From assembly GCA_027081065.1 (NCBI GenBank), contig JALWLW010000008.1, positions 6,446 to 70,445 on the forward strand: a DNA stretch of 64,000 nt, in the 5' to 3' direction. The stretch is from Campylobacteraceae bacterium (lineage in GTDB: Bacteria; Campylobacterota; Campylobacteria; Campylobacterales; Sulfurovaceae). The notes below the pieces were generated by a model, which searched no databases, had not been told where the DNA came from, and worked only from the letters and a program-made list of their open reading frames with translations. Positions 44,609 to 53,732 of the stretch are shown here, piece by piece. The stretch's first letter is position 1. Every line of letters starts with the position of its first letter. The position numbers and the translations under genes are program-made.

Positions 44609-45205
44609 TTAAACATCAAGACCATGATAAAGTCTATAAACTTTTCTAATATGATCAGGCTTCATTCCTCGTAGTTTCATTTCAGCACGTTCTTCTGCCA
44701 CATGCTCTTTTTTAATACTTACAAGCATCTCCCATCGTTTTAGTAAAATACTTTTTATTTCTAACTCAAAGTCACCACTGTACTCAGGAAACTTTGCATT
44801 AAGTTCATCTACAACATCTGAAAAATCTGTAATTTTTATAAGCTCTAACTGCTCTAAGGGATGCGTTTTATCAACTTCTACAAATTGTGTCCAATGTGCA
44901 ATTAAAACACCTTTAATATCTTCAGCATAATTCCCTTCAGCATTAGGAAAAGTCTTATTTAATACAGCGACTAAATCTTTAAGTTCTGTAGATTGAAGTA
45001 CTTTAAGTTCTCCCTCAAAATACTCTAACTCTTCTTCATACTCTCCAGCATCTTCATAAAGTTTTGCAATTTTAGCTTTGTTTTCTGTTCTATGATTCAC
45101 TTCATTTTTCTTTTGAGCCTCTAACTCTTCCTTTGTAATACCATAAGACTCTCTAAGCTCTTCCATTTGCAATTCTAATAAACGTTTTCCTTCTTGACCA
45201 GACAT
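44609..45205 (-). CDS. Hypothetical protein with an internal duplication
   Basis: 198 residues, soluble, highly charged. Residues about 67-115 and 120-168 are two copies of the same unit: LKDLVAVLNKTFPNAEG...IKGVLIAHWTQFVEV matches FSDVVDELNAKFPEYSG...IKSILLKRWEMLVSI. Flanking parts are a coiled-coil-like N-terminus (EEELEYFEGEL before it) and a short C-terminal helix with MKPDHIRKVYRLYH. No family recognised. Converges with glcD 14 bases away. Confidence 0.6.
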   Translation of the reverse strand: MSGQEGKRLLELQMEELRESYGITKEELEAQKKNEVNHRTENKAKIAKLYEDAGEYEEELEYFEGELKVLQSTELKDLVAVLNKTFPNAEGNYAEDIKGVLIAHWTQFVEVDKTHPLEQLELIKITDFSDVVDELNAKFPEYSGDFELEIKSILLKRWEMLVSIKKEHVAEERAEMKLRGMKPDHIRKVYRLYHGLDV

Positions 45206-45279
45206 TTTTCATGTACTCCACTATAATATTTTTAGCATAGTATAACATACAGTAAGTCGACTTTAGCTATGATAAACCT

Positions 45280-46119
45280 ATGAATAAACCCATTAATACA
45301 AAGCACCTCCTTAAAGGTTACTATATTTTTATACGAGATTTTCTCTCAGCTCTTTTTGAAGATAAACTTAGCTATTACTCTGCTAGTCTTAGTTTCTATA
45401 CCCTTTTTTCTATCATTCCTCTTTTGGTTATTATTTTATCTATCTTTACAAATTTACCACTATTTGAAGATGTTTACAATGGAATACAAACCCTACTCTT
45501 TGAGAATCTTATGCCCACACACTCAAAAGAGATATTACTACATATAAATGGTTTTGTTGAAAACTCCGGAAAATTAGGGATGGTAGGTGTTACTTATGTA
45601 CTTTTCGCTTCCATGATGTTCTTTAAAAACTATGACTATATTGTTAATGACATCTTTAAATCTAGAAGAAGAAGCTTTTGGTCATCTGTTACTGTCTACT
45701 GGACACTTGTCACACTCACACCAATTATGATGGTACTTTCATTTTATGTTTCAACACAAATTCAAGTTATTTTGGACAAAAACCAATTTACCAATGGAAT
45801 TCAAGTACTTAAAATTTTACCATTTTTTATTATTTGGTCTATTTTTTACCTCACTTATAAAATATCTGCCAATGCAAAAATTTCAAACAAAGCTGCAGGA
45901 GTAAGTTCTTTTATCGCCTCACTGGCATGGTATATTGCTAAAAGTGGATTTATTTTTTACGTTCTTCATAACAAAACTTATATGAGTATTTATGGAGGGC
46001 TAAGTACCCTACTCTTCTTTTTCTTATGGATTTATATCTCATGGGCTATTTTCTTACATGGTTTAAAATTTTGCTATTTACTTGATGAAGAAGAGGATGA
46101 GATAGAAGCAATAAAGTAA
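45280..46119 (+). CDS. YihY/BrkB family membrane protein
   Basis: 279 residues with six membrane helices. The pattern KLSYYSASLSFYTLFSIIPLLVIILS near the start and SIYGGLSTLLFFFLWIYISW near the end are typical of YihY/virulence factor BrkB. Despite old names (RNase BN, serum resistance) the function is not established; a membrane or efflux role is usually supposed. Acidic cytoplasmic tail EEEDEIEAIK. Divergent from the repeat-containing hypothetical gene. Confidence 0.82.
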   Translation: MNKPINTKHLLKGYYIFIRDFLSALFEDKLSYYSASLSFYTLFSIIPLLVIILSIFTNLPLFEDVYNGIQTLLFENLMPTHSKEILLHINGFVENSGKLGMVGVTYVLFASMMFFKNYDYIVNDIFKSRRRSFWSSVTVYWTLVTLTPIMMVLSFYVSTQIQVILDKNQFTNGIQVLKILPFFIIWSIFYLTYKISANAKISNKAAGVSSFIASLAWYIAKSGFIFYVLHNKTYMSIYGGLSTLLFFFLWIYISWAIFLHGLKFCYLLDEEEDEIEAIK

Positions 46120-46134
46120 TTTCATTGCTTCTAT
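46102..46134. terminator. Hairpin shared by convergent yihY-type and dgkA genes
   Basis: ATAGAAGCAAT and ATTGCTTCTAT form a perfect 11-bp stem with an 11-base loop. The structure covers the stop codons of both convergent genes. There is no T run, so it may act as a processing or stability element rather than a classical terminator. Confidence 0.45.
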
Positions 46135-46499
46135 CCATTAAAATAATTCAACCCTACCATTACCCAACATATAATATGTAGAGTAACCGTAAAAAGTACA
46201 GCTGTAGCACCTATATCTTTAGCAGCTTTTGCCAAAGGATGAATCTCTTTTGTTACCAAATCTACCACATTTTCTACAGCAGAGTTCAGTAACTCTACGA
46301 TCATAATCATAAAGTAAGTAATCACTAAAACCAATTTATAAATCAGCTCCAAAGGTAATAGATAAATAGCTGGAAAAACAATCAATGCAATTAATAATTC
46401 TAATTTAAAAGAAGTCTCCGTTTTCACAGCATGTGCTAATCCAGCTAAAGCATAAGAAGCATTTTTAAATAAAGTATATTTTGGTTTATTATTTAACAT
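46131..46499 (-). CDS. dgkA: Diacylglycerol kinase
   Basis: 122 residues with three membrane helices and the DgkA signature IMIVELLNSAVENVVDLV (about 73-90). It phosphorylates diacylglycerol to recycle lipid left after membrane-derived glycan or lipid A modification. Followed upstream by the lipoprotein gene four bases away; the C-terminus ends in a hydrophobic helix. Confidence 0.92.
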   Translation of the reverse strand: MLNNKPKYTLFKNASYALAGLAHAVKTETSFKLELLIALIVFPAIYLLPLELIYKLVLVITYFMIMIVELLNSAVENVVDLVTKEIHPLAKAAKDIGATAVLFTVTLHIICWVMVGLNYFNG

Positions 46500-46502
46500 T
46501 AA

Positions 46503-47063
46503 TTACAAACCAAATGTTAAAAATATTTGACCATTACGTACATCAATCCCACGAACAAAACCTGTCCCTATTCCTGCTTCTGAAATGTTATAAATGGGTT
46601 TTTTAGAGATAGTCTCAGCAATTAATAAACCTAAAGCATTTCTCATATCATTGGTCAAATACTTAGACAAAGAAAAGTCTTGAAACTTCAACTCTTGTAC
46701 CATGGGGTTTGCTAAATATAAGTTCTTAGTTTTAGGATCAAAGCGTACACCTGATGAAAGTTTTAGAGAGCCTCCTAAACCATTTGGCATTAACATACTA
46801 GTAATGTTAAAACCTGTACCGATAGATAATTTATCTGTACCTTCTTGACCCAAAATATTAGGATCTAACATTTCAACTGTTCCAAAACTACGACTCTCTT
46901 TCAATGGGAACTGCTTGGCTAAAGTAGAATTTATCATGCCCATAGGTACAGCTATTGAATACCCTCGACCTTGTGGGTCAACTCCAACACATCCTGTAAA
47001 AGACCCTATCATAAGCCCTAATGCCACCAAAAGTGACCTCTTTAAAATATTTTTCATTTTCAT
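46503..47063 (-). CDS. DUF1439-like lipoprotein
   Basis: 186 residues with a lipoprotein signal ending GSFTGCVGVD, giving a lipid-anchored Cys near 25. The mature part (STLAKQFPLKESRSFGTVEM, GVRFDPKTKNLYLANPMVQE, VRGIDVRNGQIFLTFGL) resembles the DUF1439/YceB-like group, with a TULIP-type fold that may bind lipids. Lies between ftsI and dgkA on the same strand. Function unknown. Confidence 0.65.
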   Translation of the reverse strand: MKMKNILKRSLLVALGLMIGSFTGCVGVDPQGRGYSIAVPMGMINSTLAKQFPLKESRSFGTVEMLDPNILGQEGTDKLSIGTGFNITSMLMPNGLGGSLKLSSGVRFDPKTKNLYLANPMVQELKFQDFSLSKYLTNDMRNALGLLIAETISKKPIYNISEAGIGTGFVRGIDVRNGQIFLTFGL

Positions 47064-47080
47064 CCTTATTAATTTTATAA

Positions 47081-48964
47081 TTATTCTATACCATGTTTCT
47101 TATTGTAGGCTTTAATTTTACGAAGATAGGCTGCACGTTTTTTAATTCTTACAGCTTCTCGTTTTGCTAAATGTCTTCTCGCTAAAGCTTGATCTACTTC
47201 TAGATAATTCTCTTTAACCATTTCACCTATAATTCTTTGAAACGTAGGTGCTGCTGTTTGTGAAGCAAAATAGACTTTTTTAGGTTTAATAACAAAAACA
47301 CCAAGCGTATACTTATGTCCTTTTTTATCATTAACAAAACCAAAAAAACTACTATGATACTTTTCAACATAGCGTCCTCGTTCAGAAATATGTGCTGTCC
47401 CTGTTTTCCCACCAACCTCTAAACCATCATATTGTGCAGCTGTCCCTGTTCCTCTATTTACTGTCGCTTGTAACATATCATTAATAATTCGAGCTGTCTT
47501 CACCGAACAAGCTTGAAGTGATGCCACTTCAATAGGGTTAGCATATAACTTACCATGACTATCACTTAAGTGACTTACAATTTTAGGGGTAACAGCAATC
47601 CCATCATTATTGAAAGCAGAATAAGCCTTCATGAGTTGCATAAAATTACTCAACATTCCATAACCATAAGCAGTATTGGCTGCATGAACTTTATAATTAA
47701 ATAGATGAGCAGCTTTAATTCTTCCACTTAACTCTTTTGATAAATCAATTCCTGAACGTTCACCCAAGCCAAACTTCTTCCACCCTGCATGAAGTTCTTG
47801 ACCTGAAAGTCTCCATGCTATCTTTGCAATTCCAATATTTGAGGAGTACATAATAATACCTTTTGGTGTTAATGCTTTAAAAAAATCATCATCTGAAATA
47901 GTATAATTATTGGTTACTTTTAATTTTCCTCCTAAATAAATTTGCTTAGAGAGATTCACCTTATTATTATCTAAAGCGATTGCCATAGTTAAAGGTTTTA
48001 TTACCGATCCTGGTTCATATAAATATTCTGAAAAATTAGGATTTAAAGCTTTAACATCTTCTTGCCGTATATGCTTAGGGTCAAATCGTTCAGATGTTGC
48101 CAGTGCCAACAGATTACCTGTTTGAGAGTCCATCACAGCAGCCATAACCTCTTCAGCAGCTGTTTGTTCTTTCATCTCATCAAGTATCCTCTCTACTTTT
48201 TTCTGAAAAGAGAGTTTCATGTTCAAATGCAAATTCATTCCATCAACTCTCTTTGTCTCTTTACTCTCTCCTGTTAACAATGGTGTACTCAAGGCATCTG
48301 ATTTCCCCTGAACAATACCACTATTACCAGCTAAAAGATAAGGTCTGTAGGCTCTTTCTAAGCCTTTAATTCCTTTAGAAATTTTATAAGATTCACCTTC
48401 TGGACGAACATAACCAACAACAGGTGTCAAAATATTTTTATGAGGGAAATATCTTTGTTCAGCAGAAGGTACAATATCTAAACCAAAAACAATATGAGGT
48501 TTCGATGGATTCAATGGACGAAAAATTTTAAGTTTTTGCATTTTATATGCCAACGATTTTAAATCACTCGCTAAGCGATAGTCTAAATTATCTGTTAAAA
48601 TCACATGATGTCTAATCATTTTCCCTGACTTACTTACAAACTTAGAAGCCACTTCCTCTTCTGTAAGCCCAGAATAGATAGAAAAGAGTTTAATAAACAA
48701 TGCTTTTTTCTTAGGGTCAATACTTTGAGCATTCACCTCAGCACGAAAGACTTTAGTACTATAGGCAACAATAAAATTATCAGCTGAAATTATATTTCCA
48801 CGAAGTGCTTTATTTTCAAGCTTTACTATTTTAGTCTGTAATGCCCCACTCGTTCCAAGTTTTTGTGCAAGGTTTAGCAAAAAAATCAAAAAAAGTATAA
48901 ATATTACAATAAAAAGAGACAATAATATGGCCGAACGATAACGTATCATTTTATTTTTTTGCAT
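47081..48964 (-). CDS. ftsI: Division transpeptidase FtsI (class B penicillin-binding protein)
   Basis: 627 residues. One N-terminal membrane helix (about 11-32), a pedestal domain (about 50-240) and a penicillin-binding transpeptidase domain with S320-V-I-K323, S374-S-N376 and K520-T-G-T523. It crosslinks septal peptidoglycan with FtsW. The basic C-terminal tail (RRHLAKREAVRIKKRAAYLR) is longer than usual. Divergent from ftsW-murG, which supports the division role over elongation. Confidence 0.92.
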   Translation of the reverse strand: MQKNKMIRYRSAILLSLFIVIFILFLIFLLNLAQKLGTSGALQTKIVKLENKALRGNIISADNFIVAYSTKVFRAEVNAQSIDPKKKALFIKLFSIYSGLTEEEVASKFVSKSGKMIRHHVILTDNLDYRLASDLKSLAYKMQKLKIFRPLNPSKPHIVFGLDIVPSAEQRYFPHKNILTPVVGYVRPEGESYKISKGIKGLERAYRPYLLAGNSGIVQGKSDALSTPLLTGESKETKRVDGMNLHLNMKLSFQKKVERILDEMKEQTAAEEVMAAVMDSQTGNLLALATSERFDPKHIRQEDVKALNPNFSEYLYEPGSVIKPLTMAIALDNNKVNLSKQIYLGGKLKVTNNYTISDDDFFKALTPKGIIMYSSNIGIAKIAWRLSGQELHAGWKKFGLGERSGIDLSKELSGRIKAAHLFNYKVHAANTAYGYGMLSNFMQLMKAYSAFNNDGIAVTPKIVSHLSDSHGKLYANPIEVASLQACSVKTARIINDMLQATVNRGTGTAAQYDGLEVGGKTGTAHISERGRYVEKYHSSFFGFVNDKKGHKYTLGVFVIKPKKVYFASQTAAPTFQRIIGEMVKENYLEVDQALARRHLAKREAVRIKKRAAYLRKIKAYNKKHGIE

Positions 48965-49061
48965 ATTAACCTTTATTAAATAAAGTTTGTTTTAAACAAA
49001 CAAACAAATTTTACTAAAATTCTGATAAAATATGCCCACAAAACAATTAAAGAATATACTT

Positions 49062-50180
49062 ATGATAGATAAACCTCTCTTTGGCGCAACAATAATCCTT
49101 TTAATCCTAGGATTAATCATGTCGTACTCTCTTTCAAGTTATGCTGTACTAAAGTTTCATTACCAAGACATGCATTTCTTCATACGACAATTTGTTGCTG
49201 TCTTAATTGGTATTGTATTGATGATTACACTCAGTAAACTCGACCCAGATAAATGGTTTAAACCCATAGGACTTCTACTCTTTTTTAGCTTTCTTTTCAT
49301 TTTACTTATTATGCCTTTCCTCTCAGAATCCATTGTAAGAACAATTGGAGGAGCAAAACGTTGGATTAATTTGGGTTCAGTCTCTATTACTCCTGTAGAG
49401 TTTTATAAAATTGGTTTTATTATGTTTATCTCATGGTCTTTGGTTAGAACCAGACTCACTCGAGGGAAAATGACTTTAAAATCAGAAATCAAAATTTTTA
49501 TTCCCTACATTATTATTTTAATCATTAGTACCCTACTTATTGCTGTATTTCAAAAAGATTTAGGGCAGACTGTTGTACTCTCCTTAACGCTTGGTATTCT
49601 ATTTTTATTAGTAGGCAGTAGCTTTAGATTTTTCTCCTTACTTGTGGGACTAGGTCTCTCAGCATTTACAGTACTCATCATAACCCAACCCCATCGAATT
49701 AAACGCATTAAAGAGTGGTTTCTCTCTTTTAACAATGAGAGTAACCGATTAGAAACCTACCAAATATCAAACTCCATAGATGCCATACGAAATGGAGGAT
49801 TTTGGGGACAAGGCTTAGGGAATGGACAATATAAGCTCGGTCATCTCTCTGAAGTTAATACTGACTTTATTTTAGCTGGTATTGCAGAAGAATTAGGCTT
49901 TATCACCATTATCTTTATTACCTTTCTTATGTTCTTTATTATTTTTAGAATTTTTAAAATCGCTGCTAAAGTAGATAACCCGACTTATTATCTTTTTTGT
50001 GTAGGAGCAGCCCTTTTGATTGCATTCTCATTTCTTATCAACTCTTTTGGTATTTCAGGCATTACCCCTATTAAAGGTATTGCTGTACCATTCTTAAGTT
50101 ATGGTGGTTCACAAGTTATTGCTTCAGCCTTAAGTATTGGACTAGTACTCATGATTTCTAAAAAAGTACAAAGGAGCTAA
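49062..50180 (+). CDS. ftsW: FtsW, division glycosyltransferase
   Basis: 372 residues from the ATG opening MIDKPLFGATIILLILGLIM; an ATG ten codons earlier adds a polar start with no ribosome site. About ten membrane helices. SEDS-family signatures include AVFQKDLGQTVVLSLTLGIL and GGSQVIASALSIGLVLMI. It polymerises septal peptidoglycan from lipid II together with FtsI, and murG follows two bases later, as is usual. Confidence 0.92.
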   Translation: MIDKPLFGATIILLILGLIMSYSLSSYAVLKFHYQDMHFFIRQFVAVLIGIVLMITLSKLDPDKWFKPIGLLLFFSFLFILLIMPFLSESIVRTIGGAKRWINLGSVSITPVEFYKIGFIMFISWSLVRTRLTRGKMTLKSEIKIFIPYIIILIISTLLIAVFQKDLGQTVVLSLTLGILFLLVGSSFRFFSLLVGLGLSAFTVLIITQPHRIKRIKEWFLSFNNESNRLETYQISNSIDAIRNGGFWGQGLGNGQYKLGHLSEVNTDFILAGIAEELGFITIIFITFLMFFIIFRIFKIAAKVDNPTYYLFCVGAALLIAFSFLINSFGISGITPIKGIAVPFLSYGGSQVIASALSIGLVLMISKKVQRS

Positions 50181-50181
50181 A

Positions 50182-51192
50182 ATGAGCATTGTCATGACAG
50201 GTGGAGGAACGGGTGGTCACCTTACAATTATTAAAGCTGTGAAAGAACATTTAACAGCTGAAAATCTCATTTATATTGGTTCAACAAAAGGACAAGACCA
50301 AGCATGGTTTAAAAAAGACACTCAATTTCAAAGTACCCACTTTTTAAATACCCAAGGTGTAGTAAATCAAGGTCTTATAGGTAAAGTAAAATCTCTTTTT
50401 ATGCTTATCAGTGCAACCCTAAAAGCCAGAAAAATACTTAAACAAGCAAAAGCTAAAGTTGTCTTTTCTGTTGGAGGATTTTCAGCAGCACCCACCTCTT
50501 TTGCAGCCATAACATTAGGTATTCCTCTAGTCATTCATGAACAAAATGCAGCCATTGGTTCACTCAACAAACTTTTACGTTCACGTGCTAAAGCTTTTAT
50601 CTCTTCTTATGAAGAACATAGCCCCATTAAGGCCTACCCAATTAAAAACGAATATTTTGAAAAGTCACGTATACGAGATGAAATTAAAACCATTATTTTT
50701 TTAGGGGGTTCACAAGGAGCAAAAGCCATTAATGCACTTGCACTCAAACTCGCACCAACACTTAAAGAGAAAAATATAAAGATTATCCATCAAGCAGGTG
50801 AAAGAAATATAGAAGAGGTTCAAAAAGCCTATAAATCAATTGGTATAGAAGCAGACGTTTTTGGCTTTACCCCCAAACTCTCTTCTTTCATGGAACAAGC
50901 AGACTTTGCCATTGCACGTTCTGGAGCATCTACTCTTTGGGAACTCTCAGCTATGGCTTGTCCTGCACTCTACATTCCTTACCCTTATGCAGCAGGTGAC
51001 CATCAGTTTTACAATGCTAAGTTCTTAGAAGAGCTAGATGTCGCATGGATTATGCGTGAAAAGGAACTTAACATCAATAAAATTATTGAACTTTTAGAAG
51101 AAAAGTTAAAAATAAAAAGTGAAAAACTCCAAAAAATAATAGAAAAAGATGGAGCTTTACAAATTGCTGAACTTTTGAAAAAGATTATTTAA
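50182..51192 (+). CDS. murG: MurG, UDP-GlcNAc transferase for lipid II
   Basis: 336 residues. MurG adds GlcNAc to lipid I on the inner face of the membrane. The opening TGGGTGGHLTIIKAVKEHL, FSVGGFSAAPTSFAA, HEQNAAIGSLNKLL, FLGGSQGAKAIN and the C-terminal ARSGASTLWELSAMACPALY are all characteristic. AAGGAGCT precedes the ATG and the gene starts two bases after ftsW. Confidence 0.95.
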   Translation: MSIVMTGGGTGGHLTIIKAVKEHLTAENLIYIGSTKGQDQAWFKKDTQFQSTHFLNTQGVVNQGLIGKVKSLFMLISATLKARKILKQAKAKVVFSVGGFSAAPTSFAAITLGIPLVIHEQNAAIGSLNKLLRSRAKAFISSYEEHSPIKAYPIKNEYFEKSRIRDEIKTIIFLGGSQGAKAINALALKLAPTLKEKNIKIIHQAGERNIEEVQKAYKSIGIEADVFGFTPKLSSFMEQADFAIARSGASTLWELSAMACPALYIPYPYAAGDHQFYNAKFLEELDVAWIMREKELNINKIIELLEEKLKIKSEKLQKIIEKDGALQIAELLKKII

Positions 51193-51220
51193 AAACAGCC
51201 ATTATTAAACCTAACTTAGC

Positions 51221-51226
51221 TATAAT
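51221..51226 (+). promoter_or_regulatory. Candidate -10 box of rpsB-tsf
   Basis: TATAAT in TTAGCTATAATCCCGAG lies 191 bases before the rpsB start, just after murG. It has the same GCTATAATC shape seen at other likely promoters here (63574, 42496). The long leader it would create holds several inverted repeats. Confidence 0.5.
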
Positions 51227-51367
51227 CCCGAGCTTTTTATAATTATCTATAAAAGAGAAGCAAAATTCTCATGTAGTTATTCCTTGAACGGTTGCACTTT
51301 TGTGTTAAGGACTACAGTGGCACAAACCTAAAAGACTACGGTCTCTAAAAATATTATTTTTGTCTTG

Positions 51368-51392
51368 AAATAGATAATTTTATTATCTATTT
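51368..51392 (+). promoter_or_regulatory. Hairpin in the rpsB leader (attenuator or r-protein regulatory element)
   Basis: AAATAGATAA and TTATCTATTT form a perfect 10-bp stem with a 5-base loop, followed by two more T residues, 24 bases before the rpsB start. Further upstream in the same leader GTAGT...CCTT (51273-51285) can pair with AAGG-ACTAC (51307-51315). Such a structured leader suits feedback control by S2, as known for rpsB in other bacteria, or transcript attenuation. No homology to a known leader family could be tested. Confidence 0.4.
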
Positions 51393-51416
51393 TTGGACTT
51401 TTGCAAGGAGCAAAAT

Positions 51417-52436
51417 ATGGTAGCAATGAAAGACTTATTAGAATGTGGTGTACACTTTGGACACCAAACTAGAAGATGGAATCCAAAAATGAAAAAATTC
51501 ATTTTCGGTGAAAGAAAAAACATCTACATTATTGACTTACAAAAAACACTTAGATACTTTAAATACACATATAACGTAGTTAAAGAAGCAGCAGCTGAAG
51601 GTCAAACAATTATTTTCGTTGGAACAAAAAAACAAGCACGTTCAGCAATTAAAGAACATGCTGAAAGATGTGGAATGCCTTACGTTTCTACAAGATGGTT
51701 AGGTGGAATGTTAACAAACTACCCAACAATGAAAAAATCTATTAGAAAACTAGAAATTATTGAACAAATGGAAGAGAATGGGCAACTTGATCTTTTAACT
51801 AAAAAAGAAGCATTAATGTTAGTTAGAAAAAAAGCTAAACTTTCTGCTTATCTTGAGGGTTTCAGACACATGAAAAAACTTCCAGATATGATGTTTGTTA
51901 TTGATGCTGTAAAAGAACATATTGCTGTTAAAGAAGCTCGTAGAATGGGAATGAAAGTTGTTGCACCACTTGATACAAACTGTGATCCTGATGTTGTTGA
52001 TTACCCAATCCCAGGAAACGATGATGCTATCCGTTCAATCAACCTTTTCTGTAAAGAGATGGCTGAAGCGATTATTGAAGGTCAAGCAGAACTTGCTGAA
52101 AAAGAGGGTGTTTCTGCTGAAAATGCACCAGCTGCAGATGCTGAACTTGGTGAAGCAATGATGGCTCAAACAGAAGATCCAGCAGTAGTAGCTGCTACTG
52201 CTGTACCATCAGATGCTGAAGTAAAAGAGATTGTTGCTGAAGCAGTTGAAGAAGCTGTAACAGATAAAGATGAGCTTACTAAACTTACAGGTATTGGTAA
52301 AGTTGGTCAAGACAACCTATATGCTGCAGGAATTACAACATTTGCACAAGTTGCTGCAATGAGTGAAGAAGAAGCAACTGCTGCTAAAGTAAAAGCTGAA
52401 GCGATTGCAGAAGCTAAAGAATTGGCAGGAGCGTAA
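51417..52436 (+). CDS. rpsB: 30S ribosomal protein S2 with a C-terminal helix-hairpin-helix extension
   Basis: 339 residues from the ATG with AAGGAG seven bases upstream (a TTG start eight codons earlier is unlikely). Residues 1 to about 228 are a normal S2 ([35 protein letters not shown]). The remaining 110 residues are extra: an Ala/Glu-rich linker, then from about 285 a helix-hairpin-helix-like segment, [19 protein letters not shown], followed by [19 protein letters not shown]. Such segments bind nucleic acid or proteins. S2 is usually about 230-260 residues. Operon with tsf. Confidence 0.95.
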   Translation: MVAMKDLLECGVHFGHQTRRWNPKMKKFIFGERKNIYIIDLQKTLRYFKYTYNVVKEAAAEGQTIIFVGTKKQARSAIKEHAERCGMPYVSTRWLGGMLTNYPTMKKSIRKLEIIEQMEENGQLDLLTKKEALMLVRKKAKLSAYLEGFRHMKKLPDMMFVIDAVKEHIAVKEARRMGMKVVAPLDTNCDPDVVDYPIPGNDDAIRSINLFCKEMAEAIIEGQAELAEKEGVSAENAPAADAELGEAMMAQTEDPAVVAATAVPSDAEVKEIVAEAVEEAVTDKDELTKLTGIGKVGQDNLYAAGITTFAQVAAMSEEEATAAKVKAEAIAEAKELAGA

Positions 52437-52439
52437 TCT

Positions 52440-53495
52440 ATGGCAAACTTTGGACCAAAAGAGATTAAAAAACTAAGAGAAACTACAAGTGCCGGTATGA
52501 TGGATTGTAAAAATGCATTAAAAGAGACTGATGGTGATTTTGATGCAGCAATTGCATGGTTAAGAGAAAAAGGTCTTGGGGCTGCTGCTAAAAAAGCATC
52601 TAAAGTTGCTGCTGAAGGTGTTGTTGCAGTTGAAGTTTCTGGAGATAAAGCAGTTATTGTTGAAATTAACTCTCAAACTGACTTTGTTGCTCAAAATGAT
52701 GTTTTCAAGGGTGTAGTAGCTGAAATTACAAAACATGCTTTTGACAATAATCTAGGAGATGCAGAAGCTATTAACGCTTCTACAATTAATGGACAAGACT
52801 TTAGTGAATACCTTTCACTTAAAATTGCATCTATTGGTGAAAACCTTGTAGTAAGACGTGCTGGAATGGTTACAGCAGCAGATGATACTGTGGCTATTAA
52901 TGGTTACGTTCATGCTAACTCACAAGTAGCTGTTTTACTTGCTGCAAAATGTGAAGATGCTGAAACAGCTACAAAAGTAGCAACTGAACTTAAAAACATT
53001 GCAATGCATGCAGCAGCAATGAGTCCAAGTACTCTTTCATACAAAGACTTTGACCCTCAATTTGTAGCTGATGAAACAGCTGGTAGAATTGAAAAAGTTA
53101 AAAAAGAGAATGAAGAGCTAGTAAGACTAGGTAAACCTCTTAAAAATGTACCTGAGTTCGTTTCTATGTCTCAACTTACAGATGAAGTTCTTGCAAAGGC
53201 TAAAACAGTAATTGAAGCTGAATTAGCAGCAGAAGGTAAACCAGAGAAGATTTGGGACAAAATTCTTCCAGGTAAACTTGAAAGATACATCTCAGATAAC
53301 ACTCTACTTGACCAAGAACTTGCGCTTCTTGACCAAAAATATGTTATGGATGACTCTGTAACTATTGCACAGCATATTGAAAAAATATCTGGTGGTAAAG
53401 CAGAGATTACTGATTTTATTAGACTTGAAGTTGGTGAAGGTATCGAAGTAGAAGAAGAAGACTTTGCGGCAGAAGTTGCAAAACAAATGGCGTAG
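52440..53495 (+). CDS. tsf: Elongation factor Ts
   Basis: 351 residues. EF-Ts restores GTP-ready EF-Tu. The opening KEIKKLRETTSAGMMDCKNAL, the EINSQTDFVAQND segment and the coiled C-terminal part are conserved. It is longer than the E. coli protein (283) because of an insertion in the middle domain, as is usual in this group. Starts 3 bases after rpsB. Confidence 0.95.
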   Translation: MANFGPKEIKKLRETTSAGMMDCKNALKETDGDFDAAIAWLREKGLGAAAKKASKVAAEGVVAVEVSGDKAVIVEINSQTDFVAQNDVFKGVVAEITKHAFDNNLGDAEAINASTINGQDFSEYLSLKIASIGENLVVRRAGMVTAADDTVAINGYVHANSQVAVLLAAKCEDAETATKVATELKNIAMHAAAMSPSTLSYKDFDPQFVADETAGRIEKVKKENEELVRLGKPLKNVPEFVSMSQLTDEVLAKAKTVIEAELAAEGKPEKIWDKILPGKLERYISDNTLLDQELALLDQKYVMDDSVTIAQHIEKISGGKAEITDFIRLEVGEGIEVEEEDFAAEVAKQMA

Positions 53496-53527
53496 GTTTT
53501 AACCTACTCTATCTTCTTTCAAACTAA

Positions 53528-53563
53528 CTTGAGACATTTTGTCTCGAGCCTCTTTCTTTTTTT
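53528..53563 (+). terminator. Terminator of rpsB-tsf
   Basis: CTTGAGAC and GTCTCGAG form an 8-bp stem (one T-G pair) with a 5-base ATTTT loop, followed by CCTCTTTCTTTTTTT. A good Rho-independent terminator 33 bases after the tsf stop. A second short palindrome overlaps the stop codon itself (53492-53507). Confidence 0.7.
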
Positions 53564-53732
53564 AATTACTCAATTTTTTTATGTTAAAGTCTAGGTTTTA
53601 CAAATTTATTTGTAGATGAGCCGATTAATTGGCTTAATCCTATCATATTGTGAGCTGCTTTTTTATTTTAGATACTACTAAATACTAGGATTAATATCCT
53701 TATAATTTTTTAAAAAAGCTGAATTCAAAATT

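Noticed and set aside
51227..51367. Possible tRNA or small RNA gene upstream of rpsB
   Set aside because: The inverted repeats do not form a cloverleaf and no GTTCAANNC-type T loop or acceptor stem was found; a structured mRNA leader is simpler.
53304..53486. Minus-strand frame of 60 codons at the end of tsf
   Set aside because: It mirrors the conserved EF-Ts C-terminus and shows no independent coding evidence.
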